Positions 7,931-16,884 of a stretch of 64,000 nt of DNA are shown here, piece after piece. How positions within the stretch are numbered: the stretch's first letter is position 1; the number at the start of each line of letters is the position of its first letter. The position numbers and the translations under genes were made by a program. Source of the DNA: Terrimicrobium sacchariphilum (GTDB lineage Bacteria; Verrucomicrobiota; Verrucomicrobiia; Chthoniobacterales; Terrimicrobiaceae); contig NZ_BDCO01000003.1 of the NCBI RefSeq assembly GCF_001613545.1, positions 248,001 through 312,000 of the forward strand, written 5' to 3'. The notes below the pieces were generated by a model. The model did no database searches. It saw nothing but the letters and a program-made list of their open reading frames with translations, and was not told the DNA's origin.

Positions 7931-10462
7931 ATGTACTCCAAGAAGAAACTGATCGCCCGGATCGACTGTAGCGTCGACCGGGAAGCCGACTCCTATTGTG
8001 CGAACGGGTCGACCTCCGTTGTGCAATCGCCCATTGGTTCCTACCGCGAAGCCACCGCTGAACCCCTTGCGAGATTTGTCTATCGATTCGCGGTGGAGGG
8101 TGTCGGTCAGCCGCATCTCGCCGTGATCCGGTATCCCGACGACAAACGCCGGTTCATGCTGATCGGAGACGGGACGTCGTATGATCTTTCGACCGGGGTT
8201 ATCACCGGGCACGCCTTTCCGTTAAGCGGAAAAATGCAGGAGGTGCAGCAGGTATTCTGGCCCAGATGGAAGGATTGTACGCTGAGTTTTACCACCTGGG
8301 GGTATGGAGAACCAGCCGCAGTCGCGAGCATCGAGATTTACGAGGTGGGGGAGCTTCAGCCACTTGCCATCTCACACCTGATGGATAATCGGGAGTTGGG
8401 AATACAATATGAGGATTGCTGTGGCACTGGAGCGAGCGAGGGTGCCCGGACATTTTCCGAATGGCTCGATCACATCGTGACCTATGCAAAGCATACCGGA
8501 CAGAATCTCCTCTCATATCCCATCGCATGGTATCACGGGCCGATCTATCCTTCGGACGTAGAACGTGGCGACGTTTTTTCCATCGTTGTGGCAGAGGACC
8601 GCAGACAGTATATCGCGTGGACCGATGACCCGCCTGACTGGCCCGCAACCCTGCTGGAGCGATTTGAACGGGAGGGGCTCGATTTTCAAGGTGTGCTCAC
8701 ATTGCTGAGACTTAGCTCCTTGATGAGGAAGTATGACCCTGATCTCGAACGAATCATCTCTGGCGGCGACACGCTGCACAACATGCTTTGGAACGATCAC
8801 GTGCAGGCAGGGACAATGGATTGGACGACGGTTTACAATACGCTCAACTTTCCCGACATTCTCAAACGTCCGGACCCGATTTCCCTCAAACCGGATTTTG
8901 CCTGGGCCTATGGGGAAAGCACCGAGCATACCTACCAGGAGAGTGCTCCGTATCGCCCGGGTCCGATCTTCAACCCTCTGCATCCGGAAGTTCAAAAATC
9001 CATCCGGGAGTTCTTTCGCGAGATCGCCGAGCGCTATGGCAGCTTTTCCTCGTTTAAGGGTGTTGCCGTGACGATGTGGGCACCGACCATGCTATGGTTC
9101 GGCTCTCTGCACTCGGGATACGATGATTTCACCGTGGGCCTGTTTGAAAAGGAAACCGGCATCGCTGTGCCGGTGGAGCCGCAGGATCGCCATCGCTTTT
9201 CGAAGCGCTACCAGTACCTCACTTTTCAATGCCGTCAGGCCTGGATCGACTGGCGTTGCCGCAAGATCCGGGACTTCATCTGTGAACTTCGTGATACGTT
9301 TGCTTCCGTGCGGTCCGATCTGCGGCTCACCTTGAATCTCTGGAGTGAACCCTACGTTCCCGCCGTCCTGGGCGCTGGTCGCGCCGAGCATCAGCTCTAC
9401 GCCCGGCCCTGCACCCATCAACTGTACAGAGAGGCCGGATTGGATATCCGGCTTTTTGAAGGTGAGGCAAACATCGATTTTGACCTTCAGACGGAAGGCG
9501 GTGGCAGGGATCGCTCTCCCTCCAATCAACCGGGAGCGAGGCTGGAGCAGTTCTTCATGTTCCGGGATCATGATTTTCTCGACGAGGAGACCAATGCTGT
9601 GATGCGCAGCCAGCGCCAGCCGGGCGTTTTTATTTTCAATGCCTGGCATGAGGCCTGGGGAAAGCACCTTTGGTTTGCTAATGAAGTGGAAGATCCGAAT
9701 CTTCCGGCAGTCGCGGAGACTTACGATCAGCGAAGCGGGAAGTCCTTTCGCATCAATTCTGTCTACGAAAAGGACGGCTTCTGGTGGGACTCGGAATTGC
9801 GCATCTCTCCGGCGTTTCCGCCTGCACCACATTTCCTCGAGCAGTATGCTCATGCCGTGGCGGAGTATGATGCGACCCGCATCACCCGCGGAGGCCTCTT
9901 CCTCGACAAGGCGCATTCCGATGAGGTGAGGGACTTTGCTCGTGCCTACCGCGCATTGCCGCGCGTACGCTTTGCCACCGTGGGGCAATCGACTGATCCG
10001 GTCGCCGTCCGTACGACCATTCATCGGGGGCGCAGGTATTTTTACCTCATTAATCGTGAGTGGTATCCTGTCCGGGTCACTCTCGCGCTGCGTGGAGAAC
10101 GCGCGCCAGTCTTCGATCTTGCCAGCGGGTTGGAGGTTTCTTCTTCGGAAACACTGGTCATTGATCTGGGCGGCTATGAGTTGAGATCACTATCGACCAG
10201 CCCTTCACAGGACATAACAGGCTTTTCCGCCGAGCCTCCACAGGACATTCTCGAGTCGCTGAGAAATGAAGCAACTGTTGTGCTGGAGAGAATCCGGGAG
10301 TTTCAAACTGGAGGGAGGTGTTTGGCCGGGCTTTCTTCGATTTCCTCTCGTATTTCGGAAGCTGTAAAGCGGGGCCATTATGCGCTCCTCCGCAGATTGT
10401 TGATGAGCTATCCAGCAAGGAAAGTGGTGGGCTCCGCAGCGTCGCTCGAAGGTTGGGACTAG
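7931..10462 (+). CDS. Large glycoside-hydrolase-like protein, no assigned family
   Basis: 843 aa from the ATG at 7931, 13 bp after the SDR; the upstream in-frame extension overlaps that SDR and is rejected. No signal peptide is seen, so it is probably cytoplasmic. The central part (about 150-600) has the feel of a TIM-barrel glycosidase: W-rich segments such as SYPIAWYHGPIY, VTMWAPTMLWFGSLHSG and FIFNAWHEAWGKHLWF. A C-terminal beta-rich segment (about 680-780) follows. I cannot place it in a CAZy family and cannot name the acid/base residues. Operon position suggests hydrolysis of an oligosaccharide whose products feed the SDR, lactonase and E1 enzymes. Confidence 0.7.
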   Translation: MYSKKKLIARIDCSVDREADSYCANGSTSVVQSPIGSYREATAEPLARFVYRFAVEGVGQPHLAVIRYPDDKRRFMLIGDGTSYDLSTGVITGHAFPLSGKMQEVQQVFWPRWKDCTLSFTTWGYGEPAAVASIEIYEVGELQPLAISHLMDNRELGIQYEDCCGTGASEGARTFSEWLDHIVTYAKHTGQNLLSYPIAWYHGPIYPSDVERGDVFSIVVAEDRRQYIAWTDDPPDWPATLLERFEREGLDFQGVLTLLRLSSLMRKYDPDLERIISGGDTLHNMLWNDHVQAGTMDWTTVYNTLNFPDILKRPDPISLKPDFAWAYGESTEHTYQESAPYRPGPIFNPLHPEVQKSIREFFREIAERYGSFSSFKGVAVTMWAPTMLWFGSLHSGYDDFTVGLFEKETGIAVPVEPQDRHRFSKRYQYLTFQCRQAWIDWRCRKIRDFICELRDTFASVRSDLRLTLNLWSEPYVPAVLGAGRAEHQLYARPCTHQLYREAGLDIRLFEGEANIDFDLQTEGGGRDRSPSNQPGARLEQFFMFRDHDFLDEETNAVMRSQRQPGVFIFNAWHEAWGKHLWFANEVEDPNLPAVAETYDQRSGKSFRINSVYEKDGFWWDSELRISPAFPPAPHFLEQYAHAVAEYDATRITRGGLFLDKAHSDEVRDFARAYRALPRVRFATVGQSTDPVAVRTTIHRGRRYFYLINREWYPVRVTLALRGERAPVFDLASGLEVSSSETLVIDLGGYELRSLSTSPSQDITGFSAEPPQDILESLRNEATVVLERIREFQTGGRCLAGLSSISSRISEAVKRGHYALLRRLLMSYPARKVVGSAASLEGWD

Positions 10463-10609
10463 GCGTCCTCATCTGTCTGGGCGACTTTTCCATCACCGGA
10501 AAAATGGAGGCTTTTCGTAGGAATTCAGGTAGTCCGTTTTTCGGAAAATGAGATGATCTCCCATGAAGTTGGCAACAGCTTCCCCAGAAACATTACCCCC
10601 ACTCTCCAC
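10463..10609. other. Short intergenic segment before the secreted-protein group
   Basis: Nothing coding is seen. CCGGAAAAATGG and CGTTTTTCGG tracts give a weak inverted-repeat feel at 10496-10548, possibly ending the upstream operon. The 23-bp regulon palindrome is absent. Confidence 0.3.
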
Positions 10610-11353
10610 ATGAAACTATCCCTTCCGAAATTGTGTGCGGCATTCGTATTTTCGATGGTCATTAGCTCGCATGCCCAGGTTTTGCTCAATTTTCAGCTCA
10701 ATGGCGGCATATATAGTTCCCCCAATGGTGATCAATCGTACAGTGGTGCGGCAGCAATCGGGCAGGTGGGCGATGTCTGGAATCACTTGACGCTCTATGA
10801 TCGCAGCGCGCTTACACCCACTACAGGTTTCGTTTATTCGGACGGTTCCGCGGCGACAGGTGTTTCGATTACCAATCTTGCCAACTGGGACCTCAGTGGC
10901 GCGATCATTCCATCTGTCACAGGTAACGGCATTTTGAGCAGCTACATGGGCGCCTCCCCGAGTATTGCAGAATCGACTCCGTCCACCCTCACGATCGCGG
11001 GACTCACCCCGGGCGGATCCTATAACCTCTACATCATCGCCTCCTCCGATCACCAGGGGGTGGGCGGGATATTCTCCGTGAATGGCAGTGCCACGCAGAC
11101 GCTCAATGGCGCCGCTGGAGCCAATTTTACGCTGGGAGTGGATACACTTTTGTTCAGCGTCGTTGCTGATATCAATGGCAACATTAATATCGCGGAGACG
11201 GCAACCTCGGTGCAGTACCGGGTGCTGAATGGAATCCAGCTTGAGGCGGTACCCGAGCCTTCCACCTGGGCGCTCCTCGGTCTGGGTGCGATGGTGATCA
11301 TTGGTCGCATTTCTCTGCGGAATCGACATGCGCGTATGCAGTTTCCGGCCTAG
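10610..11353 (+). CDS. PEP-CTERM sorting domain protein
   Basis: 247 aa. The ATG at 10610 gives a Sec signal peptide (MKLSLPKLCAAFVFSMVIS, cleaved after SHA). The body is beta-rich, with VQYRVLNGIQLEAVPEP leading into the C-terminal sorting signal: the PEP triplet, a hydrophobic helix (WALLGLGAMVIIG) and a basic tail (RNRHAR). PEP-CTERM proteins are handed to an exosortase at the cell envelope and often coexist with exopolysaccharide; no exosortase gene is in this window. The central domain (GLTPGGSYNLYIIASSDHQG) resembles the one in the secreted protein at 63099-63749. Specific role unknown. Confidence 0.85.
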   Translation: MKLSLPKLCAAFVFSMVISSHAQVLLNFQLNGGIYSSPNGDQSYSGAAAIGQVGDVWNHLTLYDRSALTPTTGFVYSDGSAATGVSITNLANWDLSGAIIPSVTGNGILSSYMGASPSIAESTPSTLTIAGLTPGGSYNLYIIASSDHQGVGGIFSVNGSATQTLNGAAGANFTLGVDTLLFSVVADINGNINIAETATSVQYRVLNGIQLEAVPEPSTWALLGLGAMVIIGRISLRNRHARMQFPA

Positions 11354-11378
11354 TTTTCAGCATCGAAGAAACTCCCCC

Positions 11379-11912
11379 ATGCTTATGAAATCGCTGTTCC
11401 TTGCTTTTGTGGTCCTTTCGAGCGCTCTTGCTGGGGCGAGCGAGTTGTATTCCGACTCGCAAACGGATTTTTCCCAGGAGCAGGGAGCGAATGGTTGGCG
11501 CTATCTTTACTGGGATGGCGTGAACAAGACCCAGGAACTCGAGTGGCAGCAAGAAACTCGTAAATGGGCGCTCGGAGATGGCGGTATCTGGATCGGCGGC
11601 ATGCATCCCATTTCTACGAAAGCTTATATCGTCAGGGAATGGACCTGCCCGGAAAGCGGGTCGGTGCAGATCGAGGGCAAGGGGGAGCTTTTCCTCGATG
11701 CGGCGGGCGTCACACTGATCATCGTCAGGAATTACGACATGGATCATCCATTGTGGACGAAGGAACTGGATGCCAACCAGAGCGAGCAGTTTTCGATTCA
11801 GGCAACGGTCGCAAAAGGTGACACCTTGGACTTCATGATCGTCGGGAAAGATGGTGTTGGCATTCGAAATGATTCGACCGCCTGGTTGTTCGCAATTTCT
11901 CCTGCCAAATAG
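11379..11912 (+). CDS. Secreted hypothetical protein
   Basis: 177 aa. The start MLMKSLFLAFVVLSSALAG (11379) gives a clean signal peptide with cleavage near AGA-SEL. The mature part is W-rich and beta-rich (NGWRYLYWDGV, WALGDGGIWIGG, GKGELFLDAAGVTLIIV), like small carbohydrate-binding or jelly-roll modules that bear on sugar surfaces. No catalytic motif is seen. It follows the PEP-CTERM gene by 25 bp and precedes a pseudopilin-like gene. A glycan-binding role is a guess from composition. Confidence 0.7.
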   Translation: MLMKSLFLAFVVLSSALAGASELYSDSQTDFSQEQGANGWRYLYWDGVNKTQELEWQQETRKWALGDGGIWIGGMHPISTKAYIVREWTCPESGSVQIEGKGELFLDAAGVTLIIVRNYDMDHPLWTKELDANQSEQFSIQATVAKGDTLDFMIVGKDGVGIRNDSTAWLFAISPAK

Positions 11913-11965
11913 GAACGTTTGAGCAAGCGGGCGAAGATTTTCCCCTCCAGCCAACTCCCCTCCGC

Positions 11966-12664
11966 ATGCACAGGGTCTTTCCATCTCCAGCACGTCGACA
12001 GTCGGGATTTACTCTCGTTGAGCTTCTTGTCTCTCTTGGCGTCATCGCCATCCTTGCGTCGGTTCTTCTTTCCGCGTCTTCGACCGCTCAGGAATCGGCC
12101 AATCGGACAAAATGCCTGGGAAATATCAAGCAGCTCGGTGGAGCCCTTACCCAGTATGCGGCTGATAACAACAACTTCGGCCCCTATGATGGCAGAGAGG
12201 CAGGCATCGATAGTCCGGCAATATTGAGAGCCGGCCAATCCTTGATTCTCTTTGGCCAGTTGCTTCCCTACCTGATCCCCGACCCGGATAAATACCTCGC
12301 CTCCGTATCGCAAACTCCCGAGGTTTTTCTCTGTCCGTCGACAGAGAGAAAGATGCTCGCCGCGTATCGCGCCCCGGTGGGCCCAGGCGGACTGCAATAT
12401 ACCCGCTACTTCATGAATACGGATGTATCGACTAACCCTCTCAAAAAAACGAGCCTCCTGGCCTTTCCGGGGCGCACCATCACCATTGTGGATTTCTGCC
12501 TTTGGTGGAGCGCCGCGTCCGGACTGGACGAAAACCACAAGGGGAAGGGCCTGAACTGCATCCGGCTGGATGGGAGTGCGGGATGGATCTCCAAGAAAGA
12601 TACTCTCAATCTGCCGGGGTGGAATTTTGAGGCGTTAAGCCGCAACGGAACGGGCCAGCAATAG
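11966..12664 (+). CDS. Type II secretion-like pseudopilin (prepilin-type N-terminus)
   Basis: 232 aa. A class III prepilin signal RQSGFTLVELLVSLGVIAIL stands near the N-terminus, with the +5 Glu and hydrophobic helix that prepilin peptidase recognises. The sequence SANRTKCLGNIKQLGGAL and a tail containing KGLNCIRLDGSAGW match the DUF1559/H-X9-DG pseudopilin-like group that is greatly expanded in Planctomycetes and Verrucomicrobia. These proteins are presumed to be cell-surface or periplasmic; their function is unknown. It stands alone, away from the four-gene cassette at 16885. Confidence 0.88.
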   Translation: MHRVFPSPARRQSGFTLVELLVSLGVIAILASVLLSASSTAQESANRTKCLGNIKQLGGALTQYAADNNNFGPYDGREAGIDSPAILRAGQSLILFGQLLPYLIPDPDKYLASVSQTPEVFLCPSTERKMLAAYRAPVGPGGLQYTRYFMNTDVSTNPLKKTSLLAFPGRTITIVDFCLWWSAASGLDENHKGKGLNCIRLDGSAGWISKKDTLNLPGWNFEALSRNGTGQQ

Positions 12665-12726
12665 CGGGATCTCTTCCGAAGGGTCGAGGCTTCCATGGAC
12701 CTATCGCCCAGTCCTTGCCAAGAATT

Positions 12727-14508
12727 ATGCGTTACCTTTTATCCTTTATTCTTCTCGTTTCCTCTGCACTGGCCGAGCCTGTCGCGAGTGTAGGGAGTCC
12801 TTCGGTCCCGGAAGCTCTCCAAGGGCAGATAATGGATGCCTACAATAGGGGGGAACGAAAAATCACAATAACGCCCGGGATTTATGTGGTGAAGGCCCCG
12901 TTGACCCTGCGGGAGATCAGGGATGTGGAGATCGCTGCCTACGGGGTGGAACTCGCCGTCGATCACCCAACCAGCGGGGCGCTTATGCTGGAGAACTGTC
13001 ACAATGTGCAGTTCAAGGGGGCCATCCTTCGGTATGCGAAGCCTCATACCGGGCAGGCTCGAATCCTCGCGGTCGGATCTGATGATGAGGGGGAGTATTG
13101 TGATATTGAGCTTGAGCCGGGATTTCCCAAAGACGCGACCTTTGCCATCGCTGCGGTGGTTGATGGCTTGACCCTGCTTCCGAAAACCGATGGCGGTTCC
13201 GCTCGTTTTCTTCAATCTCTCGCGGGTCCCGATCAGTTTCGCCTCTACTGGAAGGGCGACCCGAGCTGGAAAAAATTCCCCGACACCTCCATCTGGCCTG
13301 CACCGGGAGATTATCTCGTATGCCGAGGCCCTGGTGGGATGATGTGCTATGCCAAGGGCTCTCAATCCTGCACCTTTGAAGACATCACCATCTACTGGGG
13401 CGGGCAGTTTGGCTTTTATGAATCCCATAGTGCGAGTGCGAATCGATACATCCGCAACACCATTACCTATGGGCCGATTCCGCCAGGAGCCAGGATGCGA
13501 GCGCTTGTCTCCCAGAGTGCCGATGGTCTTCACTGTGGAGGTTCCATCGTCGGTCCGACGGTGGAGGGGTGTCTATTTGAAGGCCAGATGGATGATGGGG
13601 TGAATATTCACGGCAGCTTTTACCAGATTGCAAGATCCAGAGGTTCCATAGTCACGATGGGCTTTCCTTCGGACTTTTTGGATGCGCCGCGGGAATATCA
13701 CCCAGACGACGCGATCTACATTTATGATGTGCGTAAACATACGCTTCTTGCTCGGAAGATCGTCGCCATCAATGAGACGAATTTTGTCTCGAGCCGGCAG
13801 TCGCGGCATTCACGATTCGCCAACTATCCTATGCGCTTCGTCGACCTGACTCTGGATGAGGAGGTCGATGTGCCCTATGACTCCGTCGCTTGGTTTCCTT
13901 CCCGGTGCGGAGCCGGCTACCGCATCAATGGCTGCACCATCCGAAATAATTGGTCGCGAGGATTTTTGCTCAAGGCTGATGACGGGTCATTGACAAACAA
14001 CATCGTGGAGCGAACTCCGGGAGCTGGCATTGTGCTCTCGACCGAGTTGAACTGGGCTGAGGCTGGATACAGTCGCAAGGTGACGATCGAAGGCAACACT
14101 CTGCGGAGCTGTGGATTTCTCAACGTCGCCGCCTTGGGAGAACAAGCTGGCGGCCTCGTCGTTACCTCGACTGGCATGGAAGGCCATGGACATGCGGAGA
14201 TCCGGATTCGTAATAATACGTTTGAGAATATCGATCTCACTAACATCATCATCAGGCACGCCCGGGATGTCATTATCAGCGACAATAAATTCATTAATCC
14301 GCTCCACCGCACCAGTTCGACCGGGGACATTGGCAAGCCATTCGGCATCGATGGGCAAGCCATCATCTGGATCGATGATAGCGAGAGGATCACTCTGTCC
14401 GGCAACCAAGTGATCAAACCAGGTCCCTACGCGCGATCAGGTCTTTCCGTTTCGACATCTGTCGAAGAGGTCACCGGTTCGCTCGAGATCCCGCAGGCAG
14501 GCTTGTAG
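12727..14508 (+). CDS. Secreted right-handed parallel beta-helix protein
   Basis: 593 aa from the ATG at 12727 (a TTG at 12715 would add four residues). A signal peptide (MRYLLSFILLVSSALA) precedes a beta-helix region with repeating hydrophobic-Asn rungs such as GCTIRNNWSRGFLLKADDG, GSLTNNIVE, VTIEGNTLRSCGF, EIRIRNNTFENI and VIISDNKFINP. The fold is used by polysaccharide lyases and pectate-lyase-like or GH28/GH110-type enzymes that act on acidic glycans outside the cytoplasm. Active-site residues cannot be assigned. It is the last intact gene before a degraded region. Confidence 0.85.
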   Translation: MRYLLSFILLVSSALAEPVASVGSPSVPEALQGQIMDAYNRGERKITITPGIYVVKAPLTLREIRDVEIAAYGVELAVDHPTSGALMLENCHNVQFKGAILRYAKPHTGQARILAVGSDDEGEYCDIELEPGFPKDATFAIAAVVDGLTLLPKTDGGSARFLQSLAGPDQFRLYWKGDPSWKKFPDTSIWPAPGDYLVCRGPGGMMCYAKGSQSCTFEDITIYWGGQFGFYESHSASANRYIRNTITYGPIPPGARMRALVSQSADGLHCGGSIVGPTVEGCLFEGQMDDGVNIHGSFYQIARSRGSIVTMGFPSDFLDAPREYHPDDAIYIYDVRKHTLLARKIVAINETNFVSSRQSRHSRFANYPMRFVDLTLDEEVDVPYDSVAWFPSRCGAGYRINGCTIRNNWSRGFLLKADDGSLTNNIVERTPGAGIVLSTELNWAEAGYSRKVTIEGNTLRSCGFLNVAALGEQAGGLVVTSTGMEGHGHAEIRIRNNTFENIDLTNIIIRHARDVIISDNKFINPLHRTSSTGDIGKPFGIDGQAIIWIDDSERITLSGNQVIKPGPYARSGLSVSTSVEEVTGSLEIPQAGL

Positions 14509-14539
14509 GAACTCGCCTCGGCCACTCAAGGGCAATCCT

Positions 14540-14900
14540 TTACTTCACGTCAGCACCGCACAGGTGGAGGGCAAGATTTATATAATGGGAAAAGGCATTG
14601 GTGCAGGGTCCGTCGAGCAGCGCGCGTCCGAGCCACTTGAACTGTCCGGCCCAGTCGGCGCGATGGTGTAATAGGATGTCGAGCGTGGTCACACTCCCCA
14701 GGCAGATATGGATATCACTCGTCCCATCTCGCCCCGTCGGATGCTTGCCAGCGCCTCCGCAGTGAGCGCCGAATAGACATGCTGAAAGCCCACCATCACC
14801 CGGCAATCGCGATCGGCATCGATCAGTTCATTGAGCTCCGAGAGCAGAGGAACTGCGAGCTTTTCCAGCAGCAGGACACAGGTGGCGCTGGCCGAACTGC
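14540..14900 (-). pseudogene. Gfo/Idh/MocA oxidoreductase remnant
   Basis: Two minus-strand frames join to give one recognisable piece. The first reads LLLEKLAVPLLSELNELI then VMVGFQHVYSALTAEA and GEMGRVISISAWG, ending at a stop at 14689. The second, from about 14700, reads HHRADWAGQFKWLG, then LLDGPCTNAFSHYINLALH and stops at 14540. The intact homologue at 34896-36137 has NWAGKLSMGPEPVFDGPATN and ALSHYVHL at the same points. At least one frameshift is present, the N-terminal Rossmann half is poorly preserved and the C-terminal domain is missing, so this is a decayed gene. Confidence 0.7.
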
Positions 14901-15561
14901 ATGATCGCTGGCATCCGGGGCGGCACGTTCCCCAGTCCGGGATGCCCGTGTCGTCCCAGTTCGTGATGTCGAATATGCGCATACTGTGCATGGGGCAGGC
15001 TCCGAGGCGAGTGCTGCGCATCGGCGTCGGTGGAGTTTGAAACGCGATATGCCGCAGAGAATATCTGTACCCGCTGTTCGGTGTGACGTTGCGGCCTGCG
15101 TTGTGGTCTTGGGATTCGGGTTCGCAATAGGTCGATTGAGCTAACTTCACTCCATGCCAGCGCTCGTTCCGGGGGAGATGAAGCTGGTTACAGTCAGATG
15201 ATGCTGGATCTCAAGGATGTTCGTTTCGGTGGCGATCGCGGTGGGCATGGGGACTTGTCATATTATATTGCATCTTGGGGATCATGGCGGCAGTTCCCCC
15301 TGCTGCTGGATTCCTCTTTTTGCCGCGGCCTGCGTGTCCTGCGCGACTGGGCTGGCGGGCGATTTTAGCGATTGTCCACCCTGGGTTCAGGGGGATCTTC
15401 CAGAAGTTTCGGAAGCTTGATGAGCAGGCGTGCCTTCCACGAAGGCATTGACCACAGCGGGGGCGAGTTCTAGCGTCGGCCTCTTGTTTGACAGCTCCTC
15501 GACTGCCCATCGGCGGGCTTAAACATCCAGGGCGCAGCAGTGTTTTCGTACCCATATTACA
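14901..15561. other. Degenerate region without an intact gene
   Basis: Short open pieces occur on both strands. A 56-codon plus-strand ORF spans 15198-15368 (starts MMLDLKDVRFGG). On the minus strand about 40 codons read RWAVEELSNKRPTLELAPAV before a stop near 15391. None is complete or recognisable. The region looks like eroded coding DNA continuous with the Gfo/Idh/MocA remnant. The final 80 bp must hold the promoter of the downstream ATPase gene. Confidence 0.4.
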
Positions 15562-16680
15562 ATGGCACAAGTCAGCCTTAAAAACGTTTACAAGATCTAT
15601 CCGGGAGAGAGTGGCGCCGATGTCACGGCGGTGACAGACTTCAATCTCGAGATCGAGGACCGCGAGTTCGTCGTATTCGTTGGACCATCCGGCTGCGGAA
15701 AGTCTACGACTCTGCGTATGATCGCGGGTCTCGAGGAAATCTCAAAGGGTGATGTGTCCATCGGCGGCAAGCGGATGAATGATGTGCCGCCTAAGGATCG
15801 CGATATCGCGATGGTCTTTCAGAATTATGCGCTCTATCCGCATATGAGCGTGTACGACAATATGGCCTTTGGCCTTAAGCTGCGAAAGTACCCCAAGGCG
15901 GAAATCCACAAGCGTGTGATGGATGCAGCAGCGATCCTGGGCATTGAGCAGTATTTGGAACGCAGGCCCAAGGCGCTCTCGGGCGGGCAACGCCAGCGCG
16001 TAGCCGTGGGGCGTGCCATCGTCCGGCAGCCAAAGGTGTTCCTCTTTGACGAACCGCTGTCCAACCTCGATGCCAAGATGCGCGTGCAGATGCGTACGGA
16101 GATCACGAAACTCCACCAGCGCTTGCAGGCCACGATGATTTATGTGACCCACGATCAGGTCGAGGCGATGACGATGGGTACGCGCATCGTGGTGATGAAG
16201 GATGGCTTCATTCAGCAGGTGGATGCTCCGCTCAAGATCTACAGCGAACCCGTGAATCTCTTCGTGGCTGGCTTTCTGGGGACTCCTCCGATGAATTTTG
16301 TGAAAGGCACGCTAACCGGAATGGATGGGGGCATTGTTTTTCAGGAGACGCAGGGCGGAGCTGTGGAGTTAAAGCTGGGAGACCGCAAGGCGGCTTCTGC
16401 CTATCTCGGCAAAGAGGTGATCCTGGGCGTGCGTCCGGAGGATTGTGACATGGTGCTACCCGGTGAAAAGGCTGTGGAGCATTCGTTCCTGGCGGTGGTT
16501 GATCTGGTCGAGCCGATGGGCGCCGAGACCTATTTCTACATCCAGACCGGAGCGCACACGATGATCAGTCGCAGTTCCTCAATGATGATTCACCGCGAGA
16601 CGGGGCATCGCCAGGAGTTTTCGATCAAGGTGAACAAGGTGCACTTGTTCGATCCGGTGACGACGAATCGGATCGTTTAA
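15562..16680 (+). CDS. ABC transporter ATP-binding protein, MalK/UgpC family
   Basis: 372-aa cytoplasmic ATPase of CUT1-type sugar importers. Walker A GPSGCGKST is at about 38-46, the Q-loop in FQNYALYPH, the signature LSGGQRQRVAVGRAI, Walker B VFLFDEPLSNLD, and the H-loop His in VTHDQVEAMT. A C-terminal TOBE/OB-fold regulatory region (about 240-372, LGVRPEDCDM) is characteristic of MalK/UgpC. It stands alone with no permease beside it. The only permeases in the window are the fused pair at 48079-52696, so it may power them, as shared MalK-type ATPases do elsewhere. That partnership is inferred. Confidence 0.92.
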   Translation: MAQVSLKNVYKIYPGESGADVTAVTDFNLEIEDREFVVFVGPSGCGKSTTLRMIAGLEEISKGDVSIGGKRMNDVPPKDRDIAMVFQNYALYPHMSVYDNMAFGLKLRKYPKAEIHKRVMDAAAILGIEQYLERRPKALSGGQRQRVAVGRAIVRQPKVFLFDEPLSNLDAKMRVQMRTEITKLHQRLQATMIYVTHDQVEAMTMGTRIVVMKDGFIQQVDAPLKIYSEPVNLFVAGFLGTPPMNFVKGTLTGMDGGIVFQETQGGAVELKLGDRKAASAYLGKEVILGVRPEDCDMVLPGEKAVEHSFLAVVDLVEPMGAETYFYIQTGAHTMISRSSSMMIHRETGHRQEFSIKVNKVHLFDPVTTNRIV

Positions 16681-16816
16681 TCACGGAAACGTCAGCTTCA
16701 GCAGCCTGGATTGCTTGTGCCGGGCGCCTGGGCACTCTGGTGAATATGCCCGCGGCAAATCCTGCCAGAAAAGGAGCCGGAGTAAGACAATGGAGATGGG
16801 ACGGCTTGCGGGTTTT

Positions 16817-16839
16817 GCCTGTCAAGGAAACCGACAAGT
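16817..16839. promoter_or_regulatory. 23-bp palindromic operator, copy 1 (Verru_Chthon cassette)
   Basis: Left arm GCCTGTCAA, 5-bp spacer, right arm CCGACAAGT. It matches the other copies in the window in arm sequence and exact spacing, and ends 45 bp before the ATG of the first cassette gene. Confidence 0.65.
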
Positions 16840-16884
16840 TGCTGGTCCTTGATAATTTATGATTTGGGAATAGGGTGACGATTC

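Noticed and set aside
15253-15275. ACTTGTCAT as another operator copy
   Set aside because: The left arm fits but the right arm reads ATTGCATCT, and it is not next to a start codon.
15198-15368. 56-codon plus-strand ORF starting MMLDLKDVRFGG
   Set aside because: It has no ribosome site or family match and lies in a degraded region; reported only within that region.
15481-15505. CTTGTTTGACAG before the MalK-type ATPase as another operator copy
   Set aside because: Only a left half-site fits; the right arm at the required spacing is absent.
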